Origin: Bacteroidota bacterium
GTDB taxonomy: Bacteria > Bacteroidota > Bacteroidia > Chitinophagales > Chitinophagaceae
Reading direction: 5' to 3'
Assembly (NCBI GenBank): GCA_030706685.1
Contig: JAUZOA010000030.1
Coordinates: 1-54,400 of the forward strand
Length of the DNA stretch: 54,400 nt
Shown here piece by piece: positions 45,025-54,200 of this stretch. Numbering within the stretch: the first letter of the stretch is position 1; every line of letters begins with the position of its first letter. The notes beneath the pieces were generated by a model that did not search any database, was not told the DNA's origin, and saw nothing but the letters and a program-made list of their open reading frames with translations. Made by a program: the position numbers and the translations under genes.

Positions 45025-46149
45025 TTATTTTTTCTTTTTATTCTTATTCTTGTCATTCACCATATCGAGTCTCAACGAAAAAACATGCGTAAATAACGGG
45101 TTGGATTGATTGGCAAGATTAGTAAAGGCATAATCAATGGTCACATTCTGGATCTTGAAACCGGCGCCTGCGCTCGGCTGGTAAATCCAGACTTTTTTCT
45201 GGTTCAGGGTATCGCCATCTGCCAATGCTCTCTGGAAGTTATTAATTCCGGCACGTAAGAAAAAAACATCATTAATATTCAATTCTAATCCCATTTTGGG
45301 ATCGCCACTAAACCCGGTAGTGCTGATTACAGTATTGCGCTTCCCGTCAAACGTAAAATCAATATCCGCTTCTGCCAGCAGGCTTGTTTTTTTGCTAAGC
45401 TTGAAGTCGCGGGATGCTCCGATTATCAGTCTCGGGGCCGTTAATTCTGTCGACTTCACCGGGATATCATTATGCGTAAGGTATAATACTTCTTTCTCTC
45501 TTTCTGTAAAATTGAATGACCAGGCATTAAACGTTGTTGTAACATCCCGCCCGGTGATCCCGAATTTCCATTTGTCCTGAACAATCTGGATTCCTCCATC
45601 GAATCCAAATCCCCAGGCTTTTGCAAAACTTCCTACACTTCGATGAATAATTTTAGCATTCATTCCAAAGTGTATATTCCTTTTTGTACTTTCTTTCAGC
45701 TTCTGCGCAAAGGAGAAAATAAAAGCATAATCCGCCGATGAGAATGCCTGTATATTATTATAATTGATAGACCCGTCGGGCTCTACCAGGAACAGCGTAT
45801 TCATGATATCATCTACCGCAAAACGCAAACCTGTAACAGCAAATACTCTTTTATTATTGGAAGCCGGGAACGCGATACTGGCGTAGTCATATTTACCAAT
45901 GCCGGCGAAATATTCCGCGTGCATCAGGTTAAGCTGGGGATAATCTTTTATTCCTACTAATCCTGCCGGGTTCCAATAACCGGCTGTACCGTCACTCACA
46001 GAAGCTATCTGGGCGCCGCCCATAGCAAGACCCCTTGCACCCGCACCGATGTTTAAGAATTCATTGGAGTACTTACGAAATTGTGCGGTAGCAGAAATAG
46101 TAAGAAAAATAGTTATAAATAGGGGAAAGTGCAGGCGGATTGATTTCAT
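45025..46149 (-). CDS. PorV/PorQ-family outer-membrane protein
   Basis: 374 aa from ATG 46149, giving the signal peptide MKSIRLHFPLFITIFLTISATAQ. The mature start GAGARGLAMGGAQIASVSDGTAGYWNPAGL is the PorV/PorQ hallmark (ARxxxMGGA, then YWNPAG), and the remainder is a FadL-like 14-strand barrel. It ends in a lysine-rich tail (KNKNKKKK), which is unusual. PorV shuttles cargo from the type IX translocon to the PorU sortase, and the C25 gene lies directly downstream, so the pair probably works together. Confidence 0.82.
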   Translation of the reverse strand: MKSIRLHFPLFITIFLTISATAQFRKYSNEFLNIGAGARGLAMGGAQIASVSDGTAGYWNPAGLVGIKDYPQLNLMHAEYFAGIGKYDYASIAFPASNNKRVFAVTGLRFAVDDIMNTLFLVEPDGSINYNNIQAFSSADYAFIFSFAQKLKESTKRNIHFGMNAKIIHRSVGSFAKAWGFGFDGGIQIVQDKWKFGITGRDVTTTFNAWSFNFTEREKEVLYLTHNDIPVKSTELTAPRLIIGASRDFKLSKKTSLLAEADIDFTFDGKRNTVISTTGFSGDPKMGLELNINDVFFLRAGINNFQRALADGDTLNQKKVWIYQPSAGAGFKIQNVTIDYAFTNLANQSNPLFTHVFSLRLDMVNDKNKNKKKK

Positions 46150-46297
46150 TCGGATAATTTTCAAATAAGCAATTAAATAACATTGTTTTCTATAAGGACG
46201 AACGGCTTGTAAAATTAATCTTTGCCCCCCGAAAATCATAGTTTTACTAAGGGAAAAGACTAACCATTGAAAACGAGCAGATTAGAAAAATATTGTA

Positions 46298-46333
46298 TTT
46301 GTCCGATAGCTTTATCATTATCCCTTAGTTTTG
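46298..46333 (+). promoter_or_regulatory. Candidate promoter of tyrS
   Basis: TTTG (46298-46301), 24 bases, TAGTTTTG (46326-46333). The -7 box is a full consensus match; the spacing is slightly long. The leader would be about 17-20 bases. Confidence 0.45.
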
Positions 46334-46356
46334 TCGCAAAATTTTGATATAACGCA

Positions 46357-47631
46357 ATGAACCTCATTGAAGAATTACGATGGAGAGGGATGATCCAGGA
46401 TATCATGCCGGGAACCGAAGAACAATTATCCAAAGAAATGACAAAGGGATATGTCGGTTTTGACCCTACGGCCGACAGTCTCCATATCGGCAGCCTGGTA
46501 CCTATATTACTATTAGTACACCTGCAAAAAGCAGGACATAAGCCGCTCGCCCTGGTTGGCGGGGCTACCGGCATGGTGGGCGATCCAAGCGGGAAAAGCG
46601 AAGAAAGAAATTTATTAAGTGAAGAAATTTTGCGATTCAACCAGGAAGGAATAAGAAAGCAACTGGAAAAATTCCTTGACTTTAATTGCGGGGAAAGATC
46701 CGCCGAAATGGTAAACAATTATGATTGGTTCAAAGAAATGACTTTCCTTCATTTTATCCGCGATGTGGGAAAGCATATCACAGTCAATTATATGATGGCC
46801 AAGGATAGCGTGAAAAAAAGAATTGAAGGCGATACGGGAATGAGTTTTACTGAATTCACTTACCAGTTAGTGCAGGGTTATGATTTTTACTGGCTGTATG
46901 AAAACAAGAAATGTAAATTACAAATGGGTGGCAGTGACCAATGGGGAAATATCGTGACCGGCACAGAATTGATAAGAAGAAAAGCCGGAGGCGAAGCCTT
47001 CGCCTTTACCTGCCCGCTTATTACAAAAGCCGACGGAGGCAAGTTTGGCAAAACCGAAAAAGGAAATGTGTGGCTGGATCCTCAAAAGACTTCTCCCTAC
47101 CAATTCTACCAGTTCTGGCTCAACGCCGGCGACGAAGATGCAGAGAAATGGATCAAAATATTTACCTTCTTATCCCAATCCGAAGTCGCGGACATCTTAG
47201 CTGCTCATAAGAAAGATGCGGGCCAACGGCTATTACAAAAAAGGCTGGCCAGAGAAATAACCGTCTTTGTACATGGCCGGGAAGAATATGAAAAGGCGAT
47301 AGTTACTACGCAGAAATTATTTTCTAACCAGGATGCCCCCGCAGAATCATTAAGTATAGAAGATCTTGAAGAAATGGAAGGCGTGATCAAATCTGATTTT
47401 GCCAAAGAAAGAATACTTACAGGGATTGATATCGTTTCCTTCCTGGCTGAAACGGGTATTTTTTCAAGTAAAGGAGATGCCCGAAAAACTGTACAGGGCG
47501 GCGGGGTAAGTATTAACCGCAAAAAAGTGGAAAATGAAAAGTTGAAAGTGGATAGCTCTTTATTGCTACATGGTCAATACATTCTCGTCCAAAAAGGGAA
47601 AAAGAACTATTTCCTCGTAAAAACTATTTGA
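46357..47631 (+). CDS. tyrS: Tyrosyl-tRNA synthetase
   Basis: 424 aa. The class I signature HIGS lies at 43-46, the second signature appears as KFGKT (about 229-233), and a C-terminal S4 RNA-binding domain ends the protein ([17 protein letters not shown]). Tyrosine-site residues such as YDFYWL and [11 protein letters not shown] are in place. It charges tRNA-Tyr, whose gene lies at 33.7 kb. It overlaps the convergent SGNH hydrolase gene by 8 bases at its 3' end. Confidence 0.97.
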   Translation: MNLIEELRWRGMIQDIMPGTEEQLSKEMTKGYVGFDPTADSLHIGSLVPILLLVHLQKAGHKPLALVGGATGMVGDPSGKSEERNLLSEEILRFNQEGIRKQLEKFLDFNCGERSAEMVNNYDWFKEMTFLHFIRDVGKHITVNYMMAKDSVKKRIEGDTGMSFTEFTYQLVQGYDFYWLYENKKCKLQMGGSDQWGNIVTGTELIRRKAGGEAFAFTCPLITKADGGKFGKTEKGNVWLDPQKTSPYQFYQFWLNAGDEDAEKWIKIFTFLSQSEVADILAAHKKDAGQRLLQKRLAREITVFVHGREEYEKAIVTTQKLFSNQDAPAESLSIEDLEEMEGVIKSDFAKERILTGIDIVSFLAETGIFSSKGDARKTVQGGGVSINRKKVENEKLKVDSSLLLHGQYILVQKGKKNYFLVKTI

Positions 47632-48280
47632 TCACTTTCCACATTTCATCAGCCACCATTTGATTTCCTTTGGCTGTCAAATGAACCCCATCAACGGTGA
47701 GTATCCCGTGATCCTTATTCTCCGGGTTGTTTTTTAAATTATAATCGAGGAATGATTTGCGGAGATCAACCAATGGCAAACCATTTTTTTGCGCTATGCT
47801 TCGTATAATATTGCTGTAATAATTCAGATCACCATCCTGCCGGTTGCTGAAATCAGTCTTCTCACCTATCACAGCCGGTGTACAAAGAATGACTTTAATA
47901 TTCTTTGCTTTCAGCTTTTTCAAAATAGCCTCATAGAATGTTTCAAACTTATCCGGATCTGTACCCGTTCCGGCTGATACTTTGTGCCATACATCATTCA
48001 CGCCAATATAAATAACTACTATACCGGGGTTCTTCGCCAGCACATCGTCCTCCATTCTCAGGTACAGGTCATATATTTTATTACCACTGACACCGGCGCC
48101 TACGAATTCGAACCTATCACCCAGTCCTTCTTTCCTGCACAGGCTGTCAATACGGAGGATATAACCACCCGGCCCCGCTCCCGCCTGCGTAATAGAATCG
48201 CCAAAAAAGATCACTTTTGTTTTTTTCTGCGGCATAAATGCGAATGCTATAAATAGAAGAGGGAAAAGAATTCTTTTCAT
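47624..48280 (-). CDS. Secreted SGNH/GDSL-family hydrolase
   Basis: 218 aa from ATG 48280. The N-terminus is hydrophobic ([18 protein letters not shown]). Block I FFGDSITQ carries Ser29, block III is YIGVNDVWH, and block V DGVHLT gives the Asp-His pair near the C-terminus. This is the platelet-activating-factor-acetylhydrolase-like type that removes acyl groups from sugars or lipids in the periplasm. Together with OafA-type acylation elsewhere in the window it could edit acylated glycans (inference). Its end overlaps tyrS by 8 bases. Confidence 0.9.
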   Translation of the reverse strand: MKRILFPLLFIAFAFMPQKKTKVIFFGDSITQAGAGPGGYILRIDSLCRKEGLGDRFEFVGAGVSGNKIYDLYLRMEDDVLAKNPGIVVIYIGVNDVWHKVSAGTGTDPDKFETFYEAILKKLKAKNIKVILCTPAVIGEKTDFSNRQDGDLNYYSNIIRSIAQKNGLPLVDLRKSFLDYNLKNNPENKDHGILTVDGVHLTAKGNQMVADEMWKVIK

Positions 48281-48339
48281 GCGGAATATTTCCTCACAAG
48301 ATAAAGAAAGTAGACGGTACAAACTCTAAGCTCCGGGGT

Positions 48340-48473
48340 GTTTAAACGTTTAAAGGGTTTAAAAGGTTTAAATCGTTTAAAGGTTTTTCAAATTCGATAC
48401 TTTTACTACCGGTAATAAAACATTCTTCTATAAAAAACCCTTGAACCCTTGAACCGTTAAACCCTTTAAACCA
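48340..48473. repeat. GTTTAAA-word inverted repeat
   Basis: Iterated GTTTAAACGTTTAAAGGG words on the left face AACCCTTGAACCCTTGAACC and AAACCCTTTAAACC words on the right, forming imperfect long inverted repeats. It follows directly on the stop of a decayed minus-strand coding remnant. Confidence 0.55.
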
Positions 48474-48606
48474 TTATTCCACATCCACCAGCTTCCTGAT
48501 CACCCTCCCCCGATGATTATCAGTTTTCCTTTGGGATGGCTCATTCCATGGGCTTTGATTAACGATAAATGTAACAGAAAAAATAGTTAACGAACCATTG
48601 GATTAT
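48474..48606 (-). pseudogene. Possible 3' remnant of an unidentified gene
   Basis: On the minus strand about 42 codons stay open and read like protein (SVTFIVNQSPWNEPSQRK, then GRVIRKLVDVE, stop TAA at 48476-48474). There is no start, and stops precede at about 48607. The word repeat beginning right after the stop resembles 3' flanks of other genes here. The family is not recognised. The rest of the gap to 48733 holds nothing clear. Confidence 0.3.
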
Positions 48607-48733
48607 TAAAGTATGTGGATATCCTGTTTTTGGATGACCCCTTGACAAATAAAAAACTTTAAAGCATCTGCTACACATTTATGTAGCTGTGCGCCCCCCC
48701 GGTAATTTCTATTTTGCAAAAAAATAGTTCATT

Positions 48734-49504
48734 ATGAAACGGTTTTTTATCATTTTAGCATTGTCCTGCTTATGTCTTGTTCAAACCTCATCCGCGCAAA
48801 CCAATACAAAAGACTTCACCACACCGGGTACCTATAAGTTTGTCGTGCCCAAAGGTATAACCATGCTGACCGTTTCGTTGTGGGGAGCAGGTGGCTGGGG
48901 CGGTGGTGGAAACGGAACCGGGGGAAAGGGCGGATTTGTCAGTGGGTCTGTCAATGTAAAAGAAGGTGAGACATTATTGTTTATAGTCGGGCCAGGCGGT
49001 ACCCGTGGAAAAGAGGGCGGCATTACTGCTATCCGGAGAGATACAGCCAATATTGCCATAGCGGCCGCCGGCGGAAATGGTTCTTCACACGGAGGAAGAG
49101 GTGGCGATGGCGGTCCATCAGGTATGGGAGGAACAATCGGCTCCGGTCTTTTTCACAGCGGCAATAGCGGCGCCGGCGCTTCGATGACCAATGGCGGTAT
49201 AGGTGGATCCACATCCACAGGAATGAATGGAAAGAATGGCGCCTCATTGAAAGGAGGAACCAATAACGCAAAGGCGATCGGTGAAGGATGGGGCGGTGAT
49301 GGCTGGTTTGGCGGAGGTGCGGCAGCCACCTTTGAAAGCGCAATGCTTTCAGGTGATCCCTATGCGTCCGGCGGTGGTGGTGGTGGCTCCAATTACACAA
49401 AAGGACTGAGCGGAACTATTACCAATTCATCTAAGGGCTCAGAGGGCGGTGTGGGAAGTAATTCCGGTGTCTATGGAAAGATATCGGTAAGCTTGGGACG
49501 CTAA
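48734..49504 (+). CDS. Secreted glycine-rich protein
   Basis: 256 aa. The signal peptide (MKRFFIILALSCLCLVQTSSAQ) is followed by a short beta region (about 25-50: FTTPGTYKFVVPKGITMLTV) and then a long glycine-rich domain with GGxG, GAGG and GGGGG runs to the end. The pattern resembles the glycine-rich domain seen in ALK-type receptors and in bacterial or phage adhesins. Interspersed Asn/Ser/Lys rather than a strict short repeat suggests a folded polyglycine sheet, not low-complexity noise. No C-terminal sorting domain is seen. It is isolated from its neighbours; function unknown. Confidence 0.7.
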   Translation: MKRFFIILALSCLCLVQTSSAQTNTKDFTTPGTYKFVVPKGITMLTVSLWGAGGWGGGGNGTGGKGGFVSGSVNVKEGETLLFIVGPGGTRGKEGGITAIRRDTANIAIAAAGGNGSSHGGRGGDGGPSGMGGTIGSGLFHSGNSGAGASMTNGGIGGSTSTGMNGKNGASLKGGTNNAKAIGEGWGGDGWFGGGAAATFESAMLSGDPYASGGGGGGSNYTKGLSGTITNSSKGSEGGVGSNSGVYGKISVSLGR

Positions 49505-49565
49505 TAAACGCTAATAAGAGATGATGAAAGATGATAAAACATCATGGGCATCCCCCGTTTGCATT

Positions 49566-50891
49566 TCAGATCTTATTTTCCTTTATTGATTTCAGGATAA
49601 AATAAACACATACGCCGGCTAAAGCGATCAAACTTCCCCACAAGGCAAACCATCCGGTAGAAATAAAAAGAAACAGCCAGATCGCAACAGAAATAATAAC
49701 CGGCACGGGAAACAGCCACATTTTGAAAGGCAGGTCTTTTGCCCCAAGACTTTTTCGCAATAATACAATTCCCACTGCCTGTGCGACAAACTGAACAATT
49801 ATACGTATGGCTAATATCGACTTGATGGCTTCATCGAGCCGCAATAACAGGCTGAATACAAAACCCAGTGCGCACAAAAAGATCAATGAGATATATGGGA
49901 AGTTTTTTGTCGGATGCACTTTCGCAAATATTCTGAAAAAATTACCATCCACAGCGGCCGCGTAAGGGACCCTTGAATAACCCAGTACCAACGCGAATAA
50001 AGAGGAAAAGGCAATCAGCAGGATCAATCCTGTAATGATGATCCCGGCCTGGTGTCCGTATAATTGTTCCATAAAAGAACTTACTAAATGCTTATCATCT
50101 TTATTAATGGATTGCCAGGGTATCACTCCCATTATACTGATATTCATCAGCAGGTATAAAATAGCTATGCCCGCTATGGAAATAAAAATGCTGCGGGGAA
50201 TATTCTTTGCAGGATTTTTGATCTCCCCGCCAAGATGGCAAACATTATAATAACCCAGGTAAGCATACACTGTTTTAACGGATGCTTGTCCGATGGCTGC
50301 CCAGAAAGCATAGCTGAAAAATGATTCAGTACCGGAAGGCAATAACTGTAACGAGTGCTGGCGGTGGGTCAATCCACTGATAATGATCCATAGGATAGTC
50401 AGCACAACCACGGATCCGAGCGCAACCGATATCTTGCCAATCGTTTCTATTTTCCGGTACAGCAAAAGAAAAACAAGTATCACCAACCCGCCTGATATGG
50501 TTCTTTGCTGCCAGTCTGTAAGATGAATAATATAAGTCAGGTGCTGGGAAAAGCCAATGGAAGCGGAAGCCATGACCAGGGGCGCCTGGATACTTGTCTG
50601 CCAGACAAAAAGGAAACTCATAAACCTGCCGCCCCTTTCCCCGAATGCAATACGGTGAAAATTGTACGTGCCGCCGGCGAGGGGATATTTAGCGCCAAGC
50701 TCGCTCCAGATCATTGCATCCGCGAATGCCGTAACAGCGCCGAATATCCATGCCCATATAAACAAGCCATTGTTGAATTGCGCTACTACAAACGGCATCA
50801 CGATGAACGGACCGATGCCTACCATATCAATCATGTTGATAGAAGTAGCCTGTACCAGGTTGATCTTTCGGTTAGTTAGGGGTAATGACAT
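49566..50891 (-). CDS. APC-superfamily amino acid permease
   Basis: 441 aa with about twelve membrane segments. Helix 1 has the MVGIGPFIVMPFV broken-helix region, and GAKYPLAGGTYNF is the conserved loop after helix 2. It belongs to the APC family like the permease at 9344, but is only distantly similar. It lies 92 bases downstream of the Tat-exported PLP enzyme on the same strand and close to a serine carboxypeptidase, so import of amino acids released from peptides is a reasonable guess. Confidence 0.88.
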   Translation of the reverse strand: MSLPLTNRKINLVQATSINMIDMVGIGPFIVMPFVVAQFNNGLFIWAWIFGAVTAFADAMIWSELGAKYPLAGGTYNFHRIAFGERGGRFMSFLFVWQTSIQAPLVMASASIGFSQHLTYIIHLTDWQQRTISGGLVILVFLLLYRKIETIGKISVALGSVVVLTILWIIISGLTHRQHSLQLLPSGTESFFSYAFWAAIGQASVKTVYAYLGYYNVCHLGGEIKNPAKNIPRSIFISIAGIAILYLLMNISIMGVIPWQSINKDDKHLVSSFMEQLYGHQAGIIITGLILLIAFSSLFALVLGYSRVPYAAAVDGNFFRIFAKVHPTKNFPYISLIFLCALGFVFSLLLRLDEAIKSILAIRIIVQFVAQAVGIVLLRKSLGAKDLPFKMWLFPVPVIISVAIWLFLFISTGWFALWGSLIALAGVCVYFILKSIKENKI

Positions 50892-50983
50892 ATAAAAATC
50901 AGGAAGGAGAAAGTCAGAATGTCCTTCACTTCCACATTCCTCATTTTCCAGTTTCGAATTTCCTATTTATACCGGTGTTACAT

Positions 50984-52282
50984 TTAACTTTTTGCAAAAG
51001 CGGTAATACCTTCTACCAACACATCAAGGTTACTGATTGTTGTATAAACATTCGGGGTAATTCTTACGCCGCTTATATTTTCCCAGACAATGCCCACTGT
51101 ATGTATTTTATATTTATCAAACAGGAAGGAATCCAGTTCGCCGGGCTTTTTTCCCTCTATGCCGATATTGCCGATGGCGCAACCCCATTTGGGATCCAGC
51201 GAAGTATTGAGTTTCACTTTCGGGATATTCTTTACTTTTTCCATCCAGTAATTCTTCAGGTAATGCAAACGTTTTTCTTTTCGCTCGCTGCCGATCATTT
51301 CATGAAACTCGAGCGCTTTGCCGATCGCCTGTTCTATAAAGAAAGGCCTTGTGCCTAAGTTCTCAAACTTCCTGATATCTTCTTTCAAAGGATTATCGCT
51401 GGTAGCAAATAAGGGATAGATGTTTTTGATCTTATCTTTTTTTACATACAACATGCCGCTCCCAATAGGCGCATAGAGCCATTTGTGAAGACTGGAAGCA
51501 AAATAATCCGCGTCGAGATCGGGAACTTTAAAGTCAAAATGTGCGAAGGAATGAGCGCCATCCACTATTACTTCTATTCCGCGTCTATGCGCTTCCTCCG
51601 CGATCTTCTTTACCGGGAGTATCTGGCCATTCCAGTTAATGATATGGGTAATATGAACAATCTTTGTTTTGGAAGTAAATGCTTTTACATATTGCTGCAC
51701 GAGGTAATTCTCGTCTTCACTCGGCAATTCGAGATTGATCCAGACCATTTTGATACCATCCCGCAATTCCCTTTGTTTATACGCATTGATCATATTGGGA
51801 TAGTCCTGTTTGGCAGCCACCACTTCATCGCCCGCTTTTAAGGGCCATCCAAAGATGACCGTCTCCAATCCTTCGGATGAATTGCGGTTGATAGCAATTT
51901 CTTCTGTATTGCAACCTGCCAGTTTCGCCATATTTCTTCTCAAAGGCTCACGCCCCTGGTCCAGTATGCGCCACATATAATAGCTGGGGGCTTCATTACT
52001 GAAGTCGTAATAACGCTTTACAGCATCCTGTACGGTTTTTGGCGCCGGCGATACTCCCCCGTTATTCAGGTTAATGATCTCAGGAGAAACCGTAAAGGAT
52101 TGCTGGATATAGTACCAGAAATCTTCTTCGGTAGCCAAATCATCAGCTTTTATTCCTTCCGCGTCCCGCAAAGCGGCATCCAGGTTCTTTGCCCACGCAG
52201 GTTTTGCGAGGGAAGAAAAGAAAGCAGTGGCCGTTAAAGCGCCTGCTCTTTGTAAAAAATTCCGCCGGTTATTTTTTCCCAT
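50984..52282 (-). CDS. Tat-exported class V aminotransferase-fold PLP enzyme
   Basis: 432 aa from ATG 52282 (GTG 52303 gives a seven-residue extension). A twin-arginine signal is clear (NRRNFLQRAG with RR at 6-7, hydrophobic stretch, cleavage near AWA). The class V fold shows the cofactor Asp241 and His244 (DGAHSFAH) and Schiff-base Lys267 (SSLHKWLY). The closest named relatives are isopenicillin N epimerase or cysteine-desulfurase-like proteins. PLP enzymes need a bound cofactor, which explains folded export by Tat. The reaction is unknown. Confidence 0.85.
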   Translation of the reverse strand: MGKNNRRNFLQRAGALTATAFFSSLAKPAWAKNLDAALRDAEGIKADDLATEEDFWYYIQQSFTVSPEIINLNNGGVSPAPKTVQDAVKRYYDFSNEAPSYYMWRILDQGREPLRRNMAKLAGCNTEEIAINRNSSEGLETVIFGWPLKAGDEVVAAKQDYPNMINAYKQRELRDGIKMVWINLELPSEDENYLVQQYVKAFTSKTKIVHITHIINWNGQILPVKKIAEEAHRRGIEVIVDGAHSFAHFDFKVPDLDADYFASSLHKWLYAPIGSGMLYVKKDKIKNIYPLFATSDNPLKEDIRKFENLGTRPFFIEQAIGKALEFHEMIGSERKEKRLHYLKNYWMEKVKNIPKVKLNTSLDPKWGCAIGNIGIEGKKPGELDSFLFDKYKIHTVGIVWENISGVRITPNVYTTISNLDVLVEGITAFAKS

Positions 52283-52355
52283 GTTAATAGTATTATTTGC
52301 CACAGATTTTCACAGATAAAATACAGCCCTGTATTCATCTTTCTGATCCCGGGCA

Positions 52356-53834
52356 TTATTTTAAAAGAACATCGTCAATGAACTGGTTATAATCTTTTTT
52401 CAGTTTCAGCAAAGAAGGCTTATGTATATACATCATATGGCCCGCTTCATAATAGGTAAAACTGATATTCTTCTGCAGTTCCTTTGGTAAAAACATATGA
52501 TGGATCACATAGTCGGTAGCGAAATAAGGCGTAGCCATATCATAATAGCCATTGCATATCCATACTTTGAGATAAGGGTTTTTGACCATCGCGCCACGAA
52601 GTGTTTCAGCCACATTCAGGTACTGGCCTTCACTTAAAGGCCAGGGCCTTACCCGCCCGGTCAGTATCTCGTAAGGAATGTCATTTTCATATTTCAGTTC
52701 CCGCCGGATATAATCATTGATCGCGGCTGTATAAGCGCCATAGATCGCGATATTATAACTGGGATCATAATCAAATCCCTCACCGGCTCGGTCATAATCC
52801 CTTCCTGTTATGCGCGCGTCGAGCCGGCCTACTGTCAACCCTTCCTGGCGCATCAGTTCTTTATTGTAGCGTCCTACGGATAACCGGAGATTGGTCTCGT
52901 CCAGGTATTCTTTTGACAAACCGGTATAGTCATGCAATTTATTAATGATGTTATCCCGTTCTGCCTCCGGCAATTTATCGCCCATCATCAGCGCATGGCT
53001 ATATTCATTCATCGAGAATTGTTTTACTTCCTCCAGCAGGGAACTTAAATTATTATACCTGGGATCCAGTTTCTTATGATACCAGGAGGTAGCCGCGAAA
53101 GTCGGTAGTTGAAGAGCAAAAGGAAGATCATTGCCGGGGTTTGTTTCTACGGTCCCGAAATTGAGGATCGCCGAAATAAGAATTATTCCATTTACATACA
53201 AACCATACCTGTCCTGTAAATAACCCGAAAGACCCGCGGCTCTTGTAGTGCCATAGCTTTCACCCGTTATGAATTTGGGAGAACTCCAGCGGCTATATCT
53301 TGTCAGGTATAAACGGATAAAATCACCGACAAACCGGATATCATTGTCATAGCCGGTAAATTCATTTTGCGAAGACTTACCGGCAGGACGTGTAAAGCCG
53401 GTCATCATCGGATCAATGAAAACGATATCGGCTTTGTCCAGCCAGGTATTGGGATTATCTCCATATTTATAAGGAGGTGGTAAAGTATTCCCTTCATCCG
53501 TCATCTGTACAATCTTTGGCCCCAGTACCCCCATGTGCAGCCAGAGAGAAGCGGAGCCCGGTCCGCCATTGAAAGAAAAAAGCAAGGGGCGTTTGGCAGG
53601 GTCCGTTTCTCCATCTTTGGTATAGGCAATAAAAAACAAGTTGGCTTTCAAGGTATCTTTTTCGTCTTTGATGGTCATATAGCCGGCCGTGGCGGTATAA
53701 TTGAGTATGTCATTGCCGAGCTTCAACTGGTGTTTGGTGATGGAAAGATTACCTTCTTTCCAGTCCTTGGTATCTTTCTGGGCAAATAGTGCAGAAGGAG
53801 CAATCAATATAAAAAACAAGCAAAGCCGTCTCAT
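52356..53834 (-). CDS. Secreted S10-family serine carboxypeptidase
   Basis: 492 aa. The signal peptide ends near SALFAQ. The oxyanion segment is GGPGSAS (90-96; the classical form is GGPGCSS), the nucleophile Ser193 lies in GESYGTTRAAG, and the catalytic His is in YEAGHMMYI near the C-terminus, with an Asp in NGYYDMATPY before it. These bacterial S10 enzymes trim C-terminal residues from peptides outside the cytoplasm. It lies 73 bases upstream of the PLP enzyme, which it may share a transcript with. Confidence 0.92.
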   Translation of the reverse strand: MRRLCLFFILIAPSALFAQKDTKDWKEGNLSITKHQLKLGNDILNYTATAGYMTIKDEKDTLKANLFFIAYTKDGETDPAKRPLLFSFNGGPGSASLWLHMGVLGPKIVQMTDEGNTLPPPYKYGDNPNTWLDKADIVFIDPMMTGFTRPAGKSSQNEFTGYDNDIRFVGDFIRLYLTRYSRWSSPKFITGESYGTTRAAGLSGYLQDRYGLYVNGIILISAILNFGTVETNPGNDLPFALQLPTFAATSWYHKKLDPRYNNLSSLLEEVKQFSMNEYSHALMMGDKLPEAERDNIINKLHDYTGLSKEYLDETNLRLSVGRYNKELMRQEGLTVGRLDARITGRDYDRAGEGFDYDPSYNIAIYGAYTAAINDYIRRELKYENDIPYEILTGRVRPWPLSEGQYLNVAETLRGAMVKNPYLKVWICNGYYDMATPYFATDYVIHHMFLPKELQKNISFTYYEAGHMMYIHKPSLLKLKKDYNQFIDDVLLK

Positions 53835-53934
53835 GTTAGTGCAATTTGATTTTTAAAAGAATCAGAAGAGATGGGAAATTAGGAAATAATCTTCCAAATT
53901 TAATTAATTCTCAACGCAAACTGATCAGCAATGA

Positions 53935-54012
53935 TTTAGTTTGAAAATAGCCGGGAAGATGGTAAGAAAAGATTAACCGTAATCAACACTTCCGTCTTCC
54001 TGGCAAATTGAT
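53935..54012 (+). repeat. Palindromic element B, copy 3
   Basis: GCCGGGAAGATGGTAAG on the left and CTTCCGTCTTCCTGGC on the right form an imperfect hairpin. The core matches the copies at 8.2 kb and 11.0 kb. Confidence 0.7.
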
Positions 54013-54032
54013 ACACAACCAGCGGATGTATG

Positions 54033-54133
54033 GTGTACCAGTTTGAAATATATTTCATGCGACGATCCAACGAAGCAATGTTCGCCGCGTCGCCAGGCCG
54101 CTGCGAACGCTGCGAGAAACCGAACTGGTACAC
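54033..54133 (-). repeat. Dispersed element A, copy 2, with perfect 11-bp inverted ends
   Basis: GTGTACCAGTT (54033-54043) and AACTGGTACAC (54123-54133) are exact inverted repeats. The interior is the reverse complement of 10843-10931 with about seven differences in 89 bases. Confidence 0.78.
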
Positions 54134-54200
54134 AACCAGCAGGTGCGTAAATTGGCTACCTAAGCAAAAAAACTAACTTCCAATTTCACGCATTCTTTAT

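Larger units (their letters stand above)
53835..54200. other. Gap rich in dispersed elements between the S10 gene and the cphA remnant
   Basis: The gap holds element B (53935-54012), element A (54033-54133) and two direct repeats ACACAACCAGC (54013-54023 and 54130-54140) flanking A. No promoter for the S10 gene is obvious in 53835-53930. Confidence 0.6.

Noticed and set aside
48340-48473. Tandem-like repeats as a CRISPR array
   Set aside because: Words are only 7-10 bases, irregular, without unique spacers of constant length, and no cas genes are in the window.
49029-49400. 123-codon minus-strand frame rich in Arg and His
   Set aside because: It is the antisense of the glycine-rich gene; GGN codons read backward give NCC/Arg/His-rich nonsense.
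53936-54133. 65-codon open frame on the minus strand across elements A and B
   Set aside because: It lies entirely in repeat sequence, and the other copy of A differs mainly by amino-acid-changing substitutions. It is treated as a repeat, not a gene.
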